This document shows positions 1 to 11,398 of a stretch of DNA of 64,000 nucleotides, one piece after another. The stretch is from Mesostigma viride. Taxonomy: Eukaryota; Streptophyta; Mesostigmatophyceae; Mesostigmatales; Mesostigmataceae. A program made the translations under genes and the position numbers. Each line of letters opens with the position of its first letter. Positions within the stretch are counted from its first letter, which is position 1. The notes under the pieces are model-generated. The model saw only the letters and a list, made by a program, of their open reading frames with translations, did not search any database and was not told where the DNA came from. The stretch covers positions 2,875,452 to 2,939,451 of the forward strand of contig RPFO01000156.1 in NCBI GenBank assembly GCA_009746045.1, read 5' to 3'.

Positions 1-944
1 TTTTTCTGGCTTGATTTAAATTAAATCAGGGCTCTCCTATCGACTTGTCCCTTGGCGTAGTGTTGTGGCGTAGTGCTGGCCACGACGAACGAGGATGCTG
101 ATCGAAAGAGATGTTTTACACCGTATCTAAGACACTGCAACAGTAAAAAAACTAAGATGGAGAAAGCACCGAAACCAACCTTATGCATGTGATGGTATTC
201 AAAGGAAATCAACCAACTGGGATGGATAATTTGGCTTCAATGCTTACACACTACTATCATTGGAAACTTTGCTCTTCGCATCTCTGTCTAGATACCGTAA
301 GCGCAAGCATAGGGACCTTTGTTTCATGATCTGCATTGACGTCATGTTGAGAACACGGCTAATGCGAACTGACTACAAGTCCGAGCCCAATGGACATGCG
401 GCAGAGGTGATGGGTTCCAAAGTTTAGTTGTCGTGTCACATTCGCCATTGTTGTAATTTTAATTTCTTCGTTTTTTCTCATATGCGCGCACGGGGTTTTC
501 CTTTTCCATGCGCTTTTCCGACCTTTCATGGTCTTGCGACTAGTGGCTAATCGCTAGTCGCTACTGAGAAAAAAGGATTGTTGTTTACTAGATTTTCCGT
601 ATACTGTTACTAATTCGCGCGGGAGTGCTGGTTGACAGGTGGTGACCGAGCCAGCTGGTCAGCTGCACGTGACGCACGGCAGTGCGGTGATGGCAATGCC
701 TGAATTTGAGGACAATCATGGTCGGTCGCCATTACGGTAGTGGTAGATAGATTCCTAGCGACATCGCGACGCGAAATTGGACAAGCACTTCTGAAAATAA
801 GACATCCCAGCCATGATTCTGTAGCAGCGTTTCGACGCTCCATCTATTTCTAGCCGAGTTTTGCTAGGCAGTGCCGGATTGCTCTCCAGCTGTGTCGCGC
901 GCTATGCTCTGCGAAGTCAAGTGTTTGCCTCGGATGACGGGCAC
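1..944. other. Upstream flank of XRCC2, no gene recognised
   Basis: About 0.9 kb before the XRCC2 start codon. Only short open frames occur on either strand (for example 21-212 and 610-843, both minus) and none resembles a known protein or shows convincing gene structure. It should contain the XRCC2 promoter and 5' UTR, but no TATA box or initiator can be pointed to. Confidence 0.4.
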
Positions 945-3900
945 ATGACTCAATCCATTCTGCCTCCAGAGATCAAACAATTGTTATCATTTGATGAAAC
1001 CGCCAGTGAATTCCTGGCACGTACTCACGTGGAGCCTTTGAGGACGGGAGTTTTTTTTATCGACAAGTGTCGTGTCTTACGCGCTGGAGATGTTCTTGAG
1101 ATAACTGGGGACAGCGGGAGCGGGAAAACAGAGGTTCTAATTCAGGTACGTATTATCTGAAACATGTCATTATGTCTTTCAAACCCCTGTTGTAATCGTG
1201 TTTCGCAGTACCCTGCATAGAGGGATAAAATGTCTGTTGTCTGTCTGAATTTATGAGGTAATTAGCCGGTGTCAAAATTTTCGCGAGGCATGTTGCTTGC
1301 GAAGCGGTAACAGCCGGGACTTACTGTGGATGCAAGCTATCAAGCGAAAAGTCATGCAGGAAAGTGGAATTTCAGAGAGGATACTTGCAAGAGCACGCGA
1401 GAACCTCGGTGTCGTCAAGGATCCAACAATCTTGGGACCAACGTCCGTTGCCCTGTGTCACGCGCATCGGCTCTATGCAGGCAGCCGCGACTTGCGTGCT
1501 CCCAAATGCCATTAACGGTGTCACGTACGGAGGGAACAATGCATCCCTCGTCGTCTATGACCTGGAGCTCGGGTTCGACCTCGAGAGACTCTCGAATGTC
1601 CTTAAAGCTCGCATCCGCGCAGCAAGAGCCGCGCATACAGCGGGCGCTCCGAGCGGGCCTGCGGATACGGAGTCGGCCCTTGTCGCGGAGTGCCTGAGCC
1701 GGGTGCACGTTTACATTTGCAATGGGAGCTTTTCCTTCCTTGCGGCCCTCAAGGTACATTATGTCACCGTGCCGTTCTTGTGCTACATACCGTTCCAGAG
1801 ACTCGGATATGCCAGCAAGTGTGCTTGTTTTGCTGCACGCTATTATAGCTGTCTACTTTATGGCTGCGCGCTTTTGTTGCTGCGTGCAAGCGTTTTATTT
1901 TGCCCCATGTGCGCGCCCGAGGAGTTATGAATCAGTTCTTAGACATGCCCTCTTTCCCCACTGCCTGCCCTTAACTTACACCATCCTGAACAGCCTCGCT
2001 TGCATGGCGCACTCCAAAATCATCTGCTACCATTTGTGTGGCGTAATGCTATGCGCCTTCCCTCATGCGTGGTTCTCGAGCATGTCTCTGCTCTAATGCA
2101 GGCCTATGTCCTTCATGAAGGATTTTTTAAATAATATACGTTATATATATTTTAATATTATCATGTTGTTTCAGATGCATGTCTCTGCCCTCATACGCGA
2201 CTAATTCATATTTGTGCTCTAATGTTTGTTATAACGCATGGTGTTGGAACGCAAATCTCTACCCTAGTTAATGCCATGGATCCTCGCGTGGCCTGCATGC
2301 CTGAATGCGTGACGGGGGCCAGTCCTCCGAATTTGTGACTCTCGGCGTCATGCTGATGACCTACTGCAATGCTTGCCTTCTTTCTTTCTTTCTTTCCTTC
2401 CTTCCTTCATGCATGCCTTTTTTTGAATGCATTGAATGAATGCATGAATGCATGGACGAATGTGTGGCGGTGGCCAGTCCGCTGACTATGTACTTCGAGG
2501 CATCGCTCGCAATGCACCGCGTGGCGTACACCTGCGCATGTTGCTGATCAACGGGTGAGGGTGTACCGTGGCCCACCTTCCATGATTAATCGATGGGTAT
2601 ATGCAGCATGGCCGACGCATAAGTGCGCATGCTGCTGATCAAGCGGTGAGGGTGGATCGCATCTTTCTTACTAAGAGCTACCACTTTGGTAATATGTGCT
2701 GCCATTATGTTACTATGTCTGCCATTATTGTTACTATGTGCTGCCATTATTGCTACCATGTGCTGCCATTACTGTTACCAAGTGCTGCCATTATTGTTAC
2801 TATGGACTGCCATTATTGTTACTCTGTGCTGCCATTATTGTTACTATGTGCTGTCATCATTGTTACTATGTGCTGCCATTGCTGTTACTATGTGCTGCCA
2901 TCATTGTTACTATGTGCTGCCGTTATTGCTACTATGTGCTGCCATTCTTGTTACCATGTGCTGCCTGCCATTATTGTTGCTATGTGCTGCCATTATTGTT
3001 ACTCTGTGCTGCTATTATTGTTACTATGGACTGCCATCATTACTGGGTACCGCCCACTGCTTGTGATGTCAACAGGTACCGATGATAGCACGACCCGCCC
3101 CCCCCCCCCCCCCCCCCCCCCCCCTTCCCCTGTTAATGGCCAAAGCCTGTAGCTGCGGATCCAGTAACGAGGATGACAGAGTGTTGTATGCGTGCTATGT
3201 CCCGGTGGGTACGGCTGGTGGCATGACCTCGTGTGTTTCCGTGTGTGCGCGTTAGCATTACTTTGTGTACGTTCTCCACGCACACGTTATCATCTACCAC
3301 CATTCTTTAAACACAATGTCCCCCTATCTATCCATTGACCTAGCCTCCCTTAATTAAAGAACTCTGCAAACACCCCTTCTCATCCATGTGTCTGCATGAA
3401 CTCCTGCACGCTCTCTGTTAAAGCAGTGTTCGCGGACCCTTGGTGCAGACGCCGTCTCCCCCTAACACCCCTTTTCTTGAACACGTCAGCATGAGCACGT
3501 CTACTTTTTCTGACGCATCATGCCGTGCCCTTCCTGTGCGAACACCCCGCCCGTCCAACGCACCTCCCTGCCATCATCAGCATGAGCTCGTTTTACTTCA
3601 TGGACAAGGCTGGAGCGTTCGCGCTGGCGAGGAACACGGAGGGCAGGTACGTGCCGATTCCACAAGGGAGGAGTTGAAAGCCCTCCTTCAAAGATATCTT
3701 TCCATCCATTCCATTCCATTCCGCGTTGGCTGACCACTTGTGAATTGCGCATGTTTTATTCTATTTTAACGAATGGCCACCTGTGGCTTGGTGGGTGAGG
3801 ACCAAGGCACTTGTGGTTTTGGTGGGTGAGGACCGAAGCACTTGATTTGGTGGGGGAGGACCAAGGAATGTGTGGTTTGGTGGCGGAGGATGATGAGGGC

Positions 3901-5798
3901 GGCCCAGGCAGGTGTGGATTGAAACCTGAATGGAGGAGTGATGGCCATCCTGTGCCCATACATTGAAAAAATGCAATAGTCGATGACTCGATGTCATCAT
4001 TTGAGACTCATTGTCATACCACGCGGGGGTGAGTAAGGAGATACTGGAATGCACGCCAACCGTGTTGAATTTTTCGGTTGGGTGCAAAGGCTTCATGTTA
4101 CCCTCGTTCCGCCACCGTGACACTGGGGAAGGGCCGCCACCATGACACAAGCACTTTGCACGGCAGGCCCTAGTCTTTTAAGAGGGGTGGGATCGCTATT
4201 CAAATAAATAGCATTGCTGAAGCGGCTCCACGTGTGGGTAGACAAGCAACTTGTGTACCTTGTCTAAAAAGGTGAACCGCTGGTGTACCTCCTCTACCCA
4301 GCTGTGTTGATGTCCGACCGGCAAATGCACCATGTTATGTGATGGGGAGCTCTTTCTTCATAGTGCTGCGAGGGCAGGTTGGCAAGGCAAGGTGGACGAA
4401 TGTTCTCCCCATCTGTCACTGTATTTTACTAGTATGAAACCATTGGCGGGAACACAGACTATCATATACCATATTAAGTTAGCACATTTTGGCAAATCGT
4501 TTTTTTTTAAGAGCGGTAAACCGTAGACCCGCACTGGTCTGCCCGCAATCTGGCTTTAAAAGCTTGGCATTTTTTACCTCAACCTGACCATGCCCCGTAA
4601 TTGTTGGTTTGCCACCCATTTGCCTGCCCAATTGGGGTTTTGGGGTAGCTTCGACCAAACTTTCCTCCCAGAGCCTCCTTTTTTTTCAAGAGCCAACCAT
4701 GAACCAGCGCTTGACATTTAGCGCTAATCGTCCCGGAATGTGGAAAGGCCCTCAATTGGTCCCTGTTCATGATACTGGCGCTACACGTCAACGTGGCCAC
4801 CGTGCCGCCCTGCGCCCCGCGCTGGCCGACGGTGCCTTTGGCAGGGCCATGCTGTGTGCTGCTCATGCTCTACCACGTGGGCCAAGCGGCCTTCATTTCG
4901 TCACCCACACTCTACCACGCGGGCCACAATCCTCCCAAGTGAGACCCCGATGCTTCCTGTTGAGCCATGCACTTTCCAAGTACTATGTCTTAACGAACCA
5001 AACATAGGTAACAAATCTTGTGAACGCTTGGGTTGTCATGAAGCCCAGGTTTCCCGCCCTCTTCACCCTGCTGGTCATCATCTACCACTCATGCTCTTCC
5101 ACTCTGGCCATCGCCCTGTCTTTCCGGGCCATGTCGCTTCTTTGCATTGCCCTACCACGCTGGCCACCGCTCCGTTCTGTTCCGTCTTGTCGTATTGTGC
5201 CACACATATGGCGCCACGCAGGAGCGTCAGCGGTGTCTTGGGCGTGATGACGGTTGTCGCCCGAGAGCTGCGCTGCCTACTGCAGACGCACCGCCTGGTG
5301 GTGCTTGTGTCCACAAACTCCCTGTCCTACCAGGGGGGCAAGCTGGGCCCTGGAGGGGGCGGCGGCGGCGGCAAACCCAACTCGAGGGGCACTGCGCCGC
5401 CGCAGTTATACCAGCTGCCGGCGGTGTGGCGGGTAGGTGCCTAGTGTGGCCGCTGGTGGGGTTGAGCTTTGATGGGTCTCTGGTATTCTGACCACGTCGC
5501 TGGTGTTTCTTGGCAGGTTCTCTGGTATTGTGGTATCTGTTACCGTTGCGCGGTGTCACGGTGGTGGTGTCTATTACCGTCATCTCAAGCGCAGGATTCG
5601 TTTGTTTTACGTCAACTCGGCCTCTTTAGAGGCATAAATTCACAGTTGATGTCCGCCATCTGTCTGTCCCTTCAAATGCCACAACCACGAAGGAGTGACC
5701 AACGAAATACCAGAAATTGCTTGTCTACTACTACTACTACTACTAGTAGCTACCAGCTATCGCTACTAGCAGCAATCGCTTGTGTACTTCAGCCATAG
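945..5798 (+). CDS. XRCC2: XRCC2-like RAD51 paralogue, spliced, six predicted exons
   Basis: Predicted exons: 945-1145, 1481-1753, 2478-2554, 3581-3646, 5222-5432 and 5595-5798, giving about 343 residues (human XRCC2 has 280). Donors are GTACGT, GTACAT, GTGAGG, GTACGT and GTAGGT; all acceptors end in AG and the phases agree. Exon 1 carries the Walker A motif GDSGSGKTE (residues 55-63); exon 2 has LVVYDLELGFDLERL and FLAALK; exon 3 ends in LLIN at the Walker B position; exon 4 reads MSSFYFMDK, matching the AFYW/AFHW-D region; exon 5 has TVVARELRCLLQTHRLVVLV and an LPAVWR end. XRCC2 acts in the BCDX2 RAD51-paralogue complex in homologous recombination in the nucleus. An upstream ATG is not in frame, so 945 is taken as the start. 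Exons 1, 2 and 5 are secure. Exons 3 and 4 fit by phase and homology. Exon 6 is tentative. The Walker B aspartate appears as Asn. Confidence 0.82.
2316..2660 (+). repeat. Three diverged exon-3-like segments in XRCC2
   Basis: The acceptor side of predicted exon 3 (GGCCAGTCC at 2472) has a relative at about 2318. The donor side (CGCATG, TTGCTGATCA, then GGTGAGGGTG, ending about 2560) has a relative at about 2632-2653. The downstream copy has an in-frame TAA. This looks like local duplication of an exon and its splice sites, leaving one usable copy. Confidence 0.5.
2377..2408. repeat. CTTT/CTTC microsatellite
   Basis: Short tetranucleotide run, TTCTTTCTTTC changing to TTCCTTCC, inside XRCC2 intron 2. 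No coding meaning. Confidence 0.85.
2694..3050 (+). repeat. 22-bp minisatellite in XRCC2 intron 3
   Basis: About 16 imperfect copies of a 22-bp unit (TGCTGCCATTATTGTTACTA plus TG) lie in the intron between exons 3 and 4. Because 22 is not a multiple of three and the unit has no stop, all three forward frames stay open. Those long Leu/Ile/Cys-rich reading frames are artefacts. Confidence 0.9.
3091..3124. repeat. Poly-C tract
   Basis: A run of about 33 C inside XRCC2 intron 3, just downstream of the 22-bp minisatellite. Its length is likely to vary and to be hard to sequence accurately. Confidence 0.85.
3786..3900 (+). repeat. Degenerate minisatellite in XRCC2 intron 4
   Basis: Three to four imperfect copies of a roughly 35-bp unit built on TTTGGTGGGTGAGGACCAAG. 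The rest of intron 4 (3901-5221) has scattered degenerate CTACCACG-type repeats (4870-5170) and no recognised gene. Confidence 0.6.
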
Positions 5799-5935
5799 TC
5801 GTTAGCCATGAGCCATGAACCACAAAGCTTGGTCGCCCTCTCTCTTTCTCATTGTGTACAGGGGTTGAAGTTTCCTTTATTGGTGCCCACGTGACGCAGT
5901 CTACGTGATAGTTCATTAATTGATTAATGAGCCAC

Positions 5936-6057
5936 AAGCCAGGAGCCAGGAGCCAGGAGCCAGGAGCCAGGAGCCAGGAGCCAGGAGCCAGGAGCCAGGA
6001 GCCAGGAGCCAGGAGCCAGGAGCCAGGAGCCAGGAGCCAGGAGCCAGGAGCCAGGAG
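5936..6057 (+). repeat. GAGCCAG heptamer array, left part
   Basis: About 17 tandem copies of the 7-bp unit GAGCCAG. The array stops at the left end of the hAT element and resumes at 9667 in the same orientation, so both parts are one older array split by insertion. The last 8 bp (6050-6057, GCCAGGAG) form one copy of the target duplication. Confidence 0.92.
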
Positions 6058-7147
6058 CAGGGATTATTTTACAGCCGGCGCCGGCGGCAAATGCCGCCGG
6101 CAAGGACCCGGCGCCGGCTGTTTTCCAAACTGGCCGGCACGGCGCCGGCTGGCCGGCTCGCCGTAGAATGGCCGGCCCGGCAAAGCGTATGGCATGGGGC
6201 TATGGGTAGTTGGGTACTGGGTAGTTGGGTACTAGCCTGCTAGGTAGTCCAGACTGCCCTCCAGCTGGCGCGTCTGTCCGACCATACGTGTCAAGTGTCA
6301 ACTGTCAAGACTCAAGACTCAAGACTCAAGAGAGTGACTAGTGACTACTGACAAGAGTCACGACTGACGAGTGTGACGACCTATCAGTTCGCACATCATG
6401 AAAAGACACGAACTCACGCAACATTTGCATTTTCAAGCTAGCCGCCAGCCGGGCTGCGGCTACCAAGTCCGCGCAGAAAAATAACGAAACAGGCATTCTA
6501 AAATGTCGAGCGCATCAAGCCATTCTGACCACTCTGATAACGATGGTGGCAATGGCACATCTGACACCGGCGCATCTGTCCCGAAAGTTTGGGATCATAA
6601 GAAAGATATTATCATCAAGGACCAGATGAAGGGGTTCCCAAGGATGGAGAGACAGGGAACAGGGCTAGCCACCCGCTTATTTTGCACCCTCTGCAAGGCG
6701 GCAGGAGAAAAGGGCACCGCCTACGGTAACAAAGGCAGCACGAGGATCAAGACACGGATTGGCAATGAACATGTCAAGAGAGCAGCCCATGCTAGGGCAG
6801 TACAGTTTGCTGCCTCTCAGCAGAGGCGTGCCACTGGAGCGGCCTTGGCTGGCCCTATCGTGAGTGGCTTTGCGAGGCAGCTGGCCAACAACGGGTTGTC
6901 CCTGAGTCAGAAGAAGCTCAAGAACCATTTCGCTGCTGCCTGGCCGATTGCGGTGAATGGGCGCCCGTTCACTGTCTATGGTGAGGCCATCTGTGGCCTC
7001 CGGTTTGCAGGTGATCTGCTGCCTCCTGGCGCTGATTCGCAGCTGGTGTCTCTGCAGGGCTATGACACCAATATTTTTGCCAAGGACTTCGTCGGCAGTA
7101 TGGCCACTGTCGAGATGCAGCGCGTTGTTGACAAGGTGAAGGCCTCC

Positions 7148-7321
7148 CCTGTTTACGCTCTGACATTTGACAAGACCACGGACGTGTCCAAGGTCAAGGC
7201 GATGATAATCTACGTCACCACAGTTGACCCGACAACGTGGGTGGCCGAAACTGATTTTCTTCGCTTGCTGGAGTGTGCCGGCAAGGATGCCCAGGCATTG
7301 CGGAGTACGTTCGTGGAAGGG
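7148..7321 (+). repeat. 174-bp arm of inverted duplication, forward copy
   Basis: This stretch encodes the TFDKTTD catalytic region of the hAT transposase. A 174-bp reverse-complement copy, with only a few differences, lies at 7602-7775. The two arms are separated by 280 bp, so a sense transcript could fold into a long hairpin. Confidence 0.9.
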
Positions 7322-7601
7322 CTAGTATCTGCAGATGTCGACGTGGATCTCGCATCATGTGTCTCTTACGGCAGCGACGGAGCTACCGTGATGCTTGCCG
7401 CGAATGGACTCACCAACCTGCTCAGGGAGGAGCACTCCCCCTTTGCAACTCGCAGCCACTGCGTTGCACATAAGCTCCCGTTGGGGATTGCTGACGCTGT
7501 CAAGGCATCACCGTGGGCAGAGAAGCTGGACACGCTCATGACGGAGGTTTACGTTGTCTTCAGCCACTCTGCGAAGCGGAAGCGGGAATTCCAGCAGCAA
7601 T

Positions 7602-7775
7602 CCCTTCCACGAACGTCCTCCGCAATGCCTGGGCATCCTCGCCGGCACACTCCAGCAAGCGAAGAAAATCAGTTTCGGCCACCCACGTTGTCGGGTCAAC
7701 TGTGGTGACGTAGATTATCATCGCCTTGACCTTGGACACGTCCGTGGTCTCGTCAAATGTCAGGGCGTAAACAGG
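7602..7775 (-). repeat. 174-bp arm of inverted duplication, inverted copy
   Basis: Reverse complement of 7148-7321. It begins CCCTTCCACGAACG and ends GTAAACAGG, and interrupts the transposase frame just before the MEQLEQQAL segment. Confidence 0.9.
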
Positions 7776-9666
7776 ATGGAGCAGCTGGAGCAGCAGGCCT
7801 TGGCAGCCAGGCGGTTCGCTCCCACAAGGTGGCTATCGCGTTCTGAGGTCGTGGACCGCATTCTGCACATCTTGCAGGGCATGCAGCTTTTCTGTGAAGA
7901 GCTGGGTAATCACGACTTGGCTAGGCGGCTGCGCCTTTACGACACGGTGTTTGCTCTTAATGGTTACGCAGACATCATCGGCAGGTGCGCAGAGCTCAGC
8001 AGGTTTTTCCAAAGGAAGGACCTGGACTTTACCCAGGTCATGCCGGCTGTGAATGGCTGCAAGGAGGCCCTGGAACTGTGGTTCGGGGACGTGGACAGCC
8101 CCAAGTTTGGTGGGCCCAAGCTGCGCGTTTTTCTGAAGCAGCTGGACCAGCAGCTGGATGAGCAGCTGGGCGACTTCAACGCCGGTATGCAGTTCGGGGA
8201 GGTGCGCTTGCTCCCCGGGGTTGGTGACTATGAGCAGAAGTGCAAGCAGGAGGCGCATGACTTCATGAGGAGCATGGTACAAAATATTGATGTGCGCTTT
8301 CCAGACTTGGGGGAACTGGATGCCTTCCGCGTCCTGGACCCAAAGAACATGGCCGGCCTTTCTGGGGCTGACCTGGGCGCTTACGGGGACCGCGAGATGG
8401 AGAGGTTCGCCGAGCGATACGGGAAACCCTCCAAAGGCCGCGACCCCCTCGTGAATGGGCCCAAGCTCCTGGAGGAGTGGGAGGTGGCTAAGAAGTCGTG
8501 GAAAGCTGTAGGTGAGGGCTGCAAGCGGCTTTTTGACCAAACCCGTGAGTCATTCTGCCTGCAGCACGCCAGCGTGTACCCGAACTTTGCTAAGTTGCTA
8601 TGCATTTCTCGCGTGCAGGCACTGACCACGGTGGACTGTGAGAGGGGTTTAAGTCGGCCGAACTTACTCAAGACCGATGTGCGCAGCCGGCTAGACCTGG
8701 ACACGTGCGAGGACCTCATGCGAATGACCATCAAGTACCACGACACTCCCGTTACCTCACCCGTGGCCAAGGAGTTGATAGACCAAGCGGTGGTGACGTA
8801 TGAGTTGGTCAACCCGCGCTTTAAATTCCACTTCAGGAGTATGCGGGAAGTTAACATTCATGTTCGGGACTGAGGAGCTTGGACGCAATACCGTTGTGGC
8901 AGAGTGACGTGCTTGCCTGCCTAAGGGATGAAATTAAGTGTAATGTTTTTAGCTGAGCCATTAGTTTATGCTGAGTTAATTTAATGTGGCGGGCATGCAC
9001 CAACATTAAAAACTGCACCAATTAATTAATTATTAACACACGACAATCAACGCAAATCATCCACTCCATTTGATGATTTATGAAAAGAGACAACAAACGT
9101 GGAAAATCTCAATTAATCAATGAGACATGAATTTATCGTGTTAATGTAAGTGAGACCATGATCTAATATTAAATAGTAGTATAAAGATATTCATTTTCAC
9201 ACTTAAAAAACATGAATCATGAAAATACCTTTTTGTCTCATGGATAATTAAAAGCCGTGTGGTTCAGTTTCCACCAATGTGACAACCTGGCCCCATTTCA
9301 TTTTTTTTGTGTAGCATTAAATCATCAAATCGTGTGAATTCGGTACTTAAGTGAGACAATACGGTGCCGTCATCATATGGCATTAAAAAATTAAATTAAA
9401 TTAATTCTCAGGCATGTTAATTAATTATCATCAGGCATGTTTGATGTTGGATGCCTGAGACTACTGTAGCATCTGCTGGCGTCAGCGGCTAGTGCCGGCG
9501 GCCGGCCAGGCCCCGGCGGCCGACCGGTACTAGTACCTAGCTGGGCGGCAAACGGCTGGCCAGTGGCCGGGACGCCGGCTGCTGCCCGGCATTTGCCGGC
9601 TGCCGGCGTCATAATTATTTTGCCGGCGTGGCGCCGGCCGTAAAAAAAAGTCAAAAATAATCCCTG

Positions 9667-9831
9667 GCCAGGAGCCAGGAGCCAGGAGCCAGGAGCCAGG
9701 AGCCAGGAGCCAGGAGCCAGGAGCCAGGAGCCAGGAGCCAGGAGCCAGGAGCCAGGAGCCAGGAGCCAGGAGCCAGGAGCCAGGAGCCAGGAGCCAAGAG
9801 CCAGGAGCCAGGAGCCAGGAGCCAGGAGCCA
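9667..9831 (+). repeat. GAGCCAG heptamer array, right part
   Basis: About 23 further copies of the same 7-bp unit as at 5936-6057, beginning with the second GCCAGGAG target duplication. Long Trp/Leu/Pro/Gly repeats in the reverse frames are by-products. Confidence 0.92.
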
Positions 9832-10510
9832 GCAGCCATGCGCCGGTGGTGTGCTATAATTAATGGATGTTGAGCCCCTATCCAGTATCTCTAACTTAAT
9901 CAACTGCCCGTTAGGCCCTGATGGCTAGTCCAGTGCTGGCCCATGTCTAGGTCGGTAACACCAGCTATTATAACATAGGGTCGGCTACCCTGGACTCACT
10001 CCGGTTTTAGGGCCAGTTAGGGACAACTTAGGGAGCAAGGTTAGTTGGATTCCTGGTGTGATGCGCGTGTGTGTTGTGGGCAAGTTTGGGAAGCTCAGGG
10101 CTCGGGTATCAAGGCTGGTCTTTAGGTTCCTGGTATGATGCGCATGTGCTTTGGTAATCTGATCAACATAGCTTGGTAACTTGGTAACTTGTAATCTGAT
10201 CAGCGTGCGTTGCATGCTCGGAACAATAGAGAAATTTCGTTAGGCGAGTCACTAGGCTGATTCCTTTATCCATGCACTGCGACACATTGCCCTTGTGCGT
10301 GTCACAGGATTTCCCAACCCACCGGGTCGTGCTGTCACCACCCACGGACCAAGGTACATGCGAAATGGGACATGGCTTTGCTGTGTTTTCATGCCCCTTG
10401 CCACAGATGTGCTCTGATGTGTGCAAAAGGGACTATTTCCATGGAGTTAGATCCATCTCGGACTCGTGAATGATGTCCTTATTGTGCAGCTGACTTCCAT
10501 GTGACTTCCC
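9832..10510. other. Unassigned interspersed sequence
   Basis: No gene or element recognised. A CCTGGTATGATGCGCATG-type phrase occurs twice (about 10050 and 10130) as a short local duplication. Confidence 0.4.
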
Positions 10511-11055
10511 CCCTGACCCCTGACCCCTGACCCCTGACCCCTGACCCCTGACCCCTGACCCCTGACCCCTGACCCCTGACCCCTGACCCCTGACCCCTGA
10601 CTCCTGACCCCTGACCCCTGACCCCTGACCCCTGACCCCTGACCCCTGACCCCTGACCCCTGACCCCTGACCCCTGACCCCTGACCCCTGACCCCTGACC
10701 CCTGACCCCTGACCCCTGACTCCTGACCCCTGACCCCTGACCCCTGACCCCTGACCCCTGACCCCTGACCCCTGACCCCTGACCCCTGACCCCTGACCCC
10801 TGACCCCTGACCCCTGACCCCTGACCCCTGACCCCTGACCCCTGACCCCTGACCCCTGACCCCTGACCCCTGACCCCTGACCCCTGACCCCTGACCCCTG
10901 ACCCCTGACCCCTGACCCCTGACCCCTGACCCCTGACCCCTGACCCCTGACCCCTGACCCCTGACCCCTGACCCCTGACCCCTGACCCCTGACCCCTGAC
11001 CCCTGACCCCTGACCCCTGACCCCTGACCCCTGACCCCTGACCCCTGACCCCTGA
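10511..11055 (+). repeat. TGACCCC heptamer satellite
   Basis: About 78 nearly perfect copies of the 7-bp unit TGACCCC, with only occasional TGACTCC variants (about 10600, 10718 and the last unit). The high homogeneity suggests recent expansion. It is not the plant telomere repeat TTTAGGG. Long Gly/Ser/Val/Arg reading frames over it are artefacts. Confidence 0.95.
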
Positions 11056-11230
11056 CTCCATGCAGCGGGCGTGTTTAGTTCGACGTGGGAGAACCCAAGC
11101 CGCAGCCGCGCAGACAGATTCACCATCACTGAGGTGAGTCGAGCCAATTTACCAGCGTATGTGGTGGGTAAGAGTCTCGTGGAGATTTGATGTTTCACTC
11201 CAAGAGAAGGACGTGTGACGTGTGTGTGTG

Positions 11231-11398
11231 CGGGCGGGCGGGCGGGCGGGCGGGCGGGCGGGCGGGCGGGCGGGCGGGCGGGCGGGCGGGCGGGCGGGCG
11301 GGCGGGCGGGCGGGCGGGCGGGCGGGCGGGCGGGCGGGCGGGCGGGCGGGCGGGCGGGCGGGCGGGTGGCGGGCGGGCGGGCGGGCAGGCGGGCAGGC
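11231..11398 (+). repeat. GGGC tetranucleotide array and G-runs
   Basis: About 40 copies of GGGC with few interruptions, followed at 11400-11444 by G-runs broken by single T or C. Strong potential to form G-quadruplex or other structures, and a likely site of assembly error. Confidence 0.93.

Larger units (their letters stand above)
6503..8873 (+). pseudogene. hAT transposase, broken by an internal inversion-duplication
   Basis: The first part (6503 to about 7595) starts with a Ser/Asp-rich leader and a Cys-containing N-terminal region. It then shows hAT signatures: TFDKTTD with Asp223, SYGSDGATVM with Asp292, and a SHCVAHKL stretch. The second part (from about 7776 to 8873, a different frame) has FAPTRWLSR and the C-terminal dimerisation block TTVDCERGLSRPNLLKTDVR. 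Between them, 7602-7775 is a reverse-complement copy of 7148-7321 from the same gene, which destroys the frame. The protein would be a nuclear cut-and-paste transposase if intact. As it stands it is very likely inactive, though the ends could still move if a relative supplies transposase. Confidence 0.9.
6058..9666 (+). mobile_element. hAT-family DNA transposon with intact ends
   Basis: Ends are CAGGGATTATTTT at 6058 and its inverted copy ending at 9666, each followed inward by GC-rich CCGGCGCC-type sequence. An exact 8-bp target duplication, GCCAGGAG, lies at 6050-6057 and 9667-9674, the size expected for hAT. The element is 3609 bp and carries one rearranged transposase gene (6503-8873). 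The stretch 8874-9470 is AT-rich and holds no gene. It sits inside the heptamer array. Excision would leave the array nearly seamless. Confidence 0.93.

Noticed and set aside
2696-3085. XRCC2 exon ending at AACAG/GTACCG near 3075
   Set aside because: The phase fits exon 4 but the preceding residues come from the minisatellite and lack the hydrophobic strand before Walker B. The 2478-2554 exon fits better in length and motif.
2601-3152. Three overlapping plus-strand open frames of 126-183 codons rich in Leu, Ile and Cys
   Set aside because: They are the same 22-bp minisatellite read in three frames, inside an XRCC2 intron.
7833-8540. 235-codon minus-strand frame
   Set aside because: Antisense to the hAT transposase C-terminal region, whose family motifs are on the plus strand.
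9421-9903. Minus-strand frame with Trp-Leu-Leu-Ala-Pro-Gly-Ser repeats
   Set aside because: It is the GAGCCAG array read in reverse; no start context or conserved domain.
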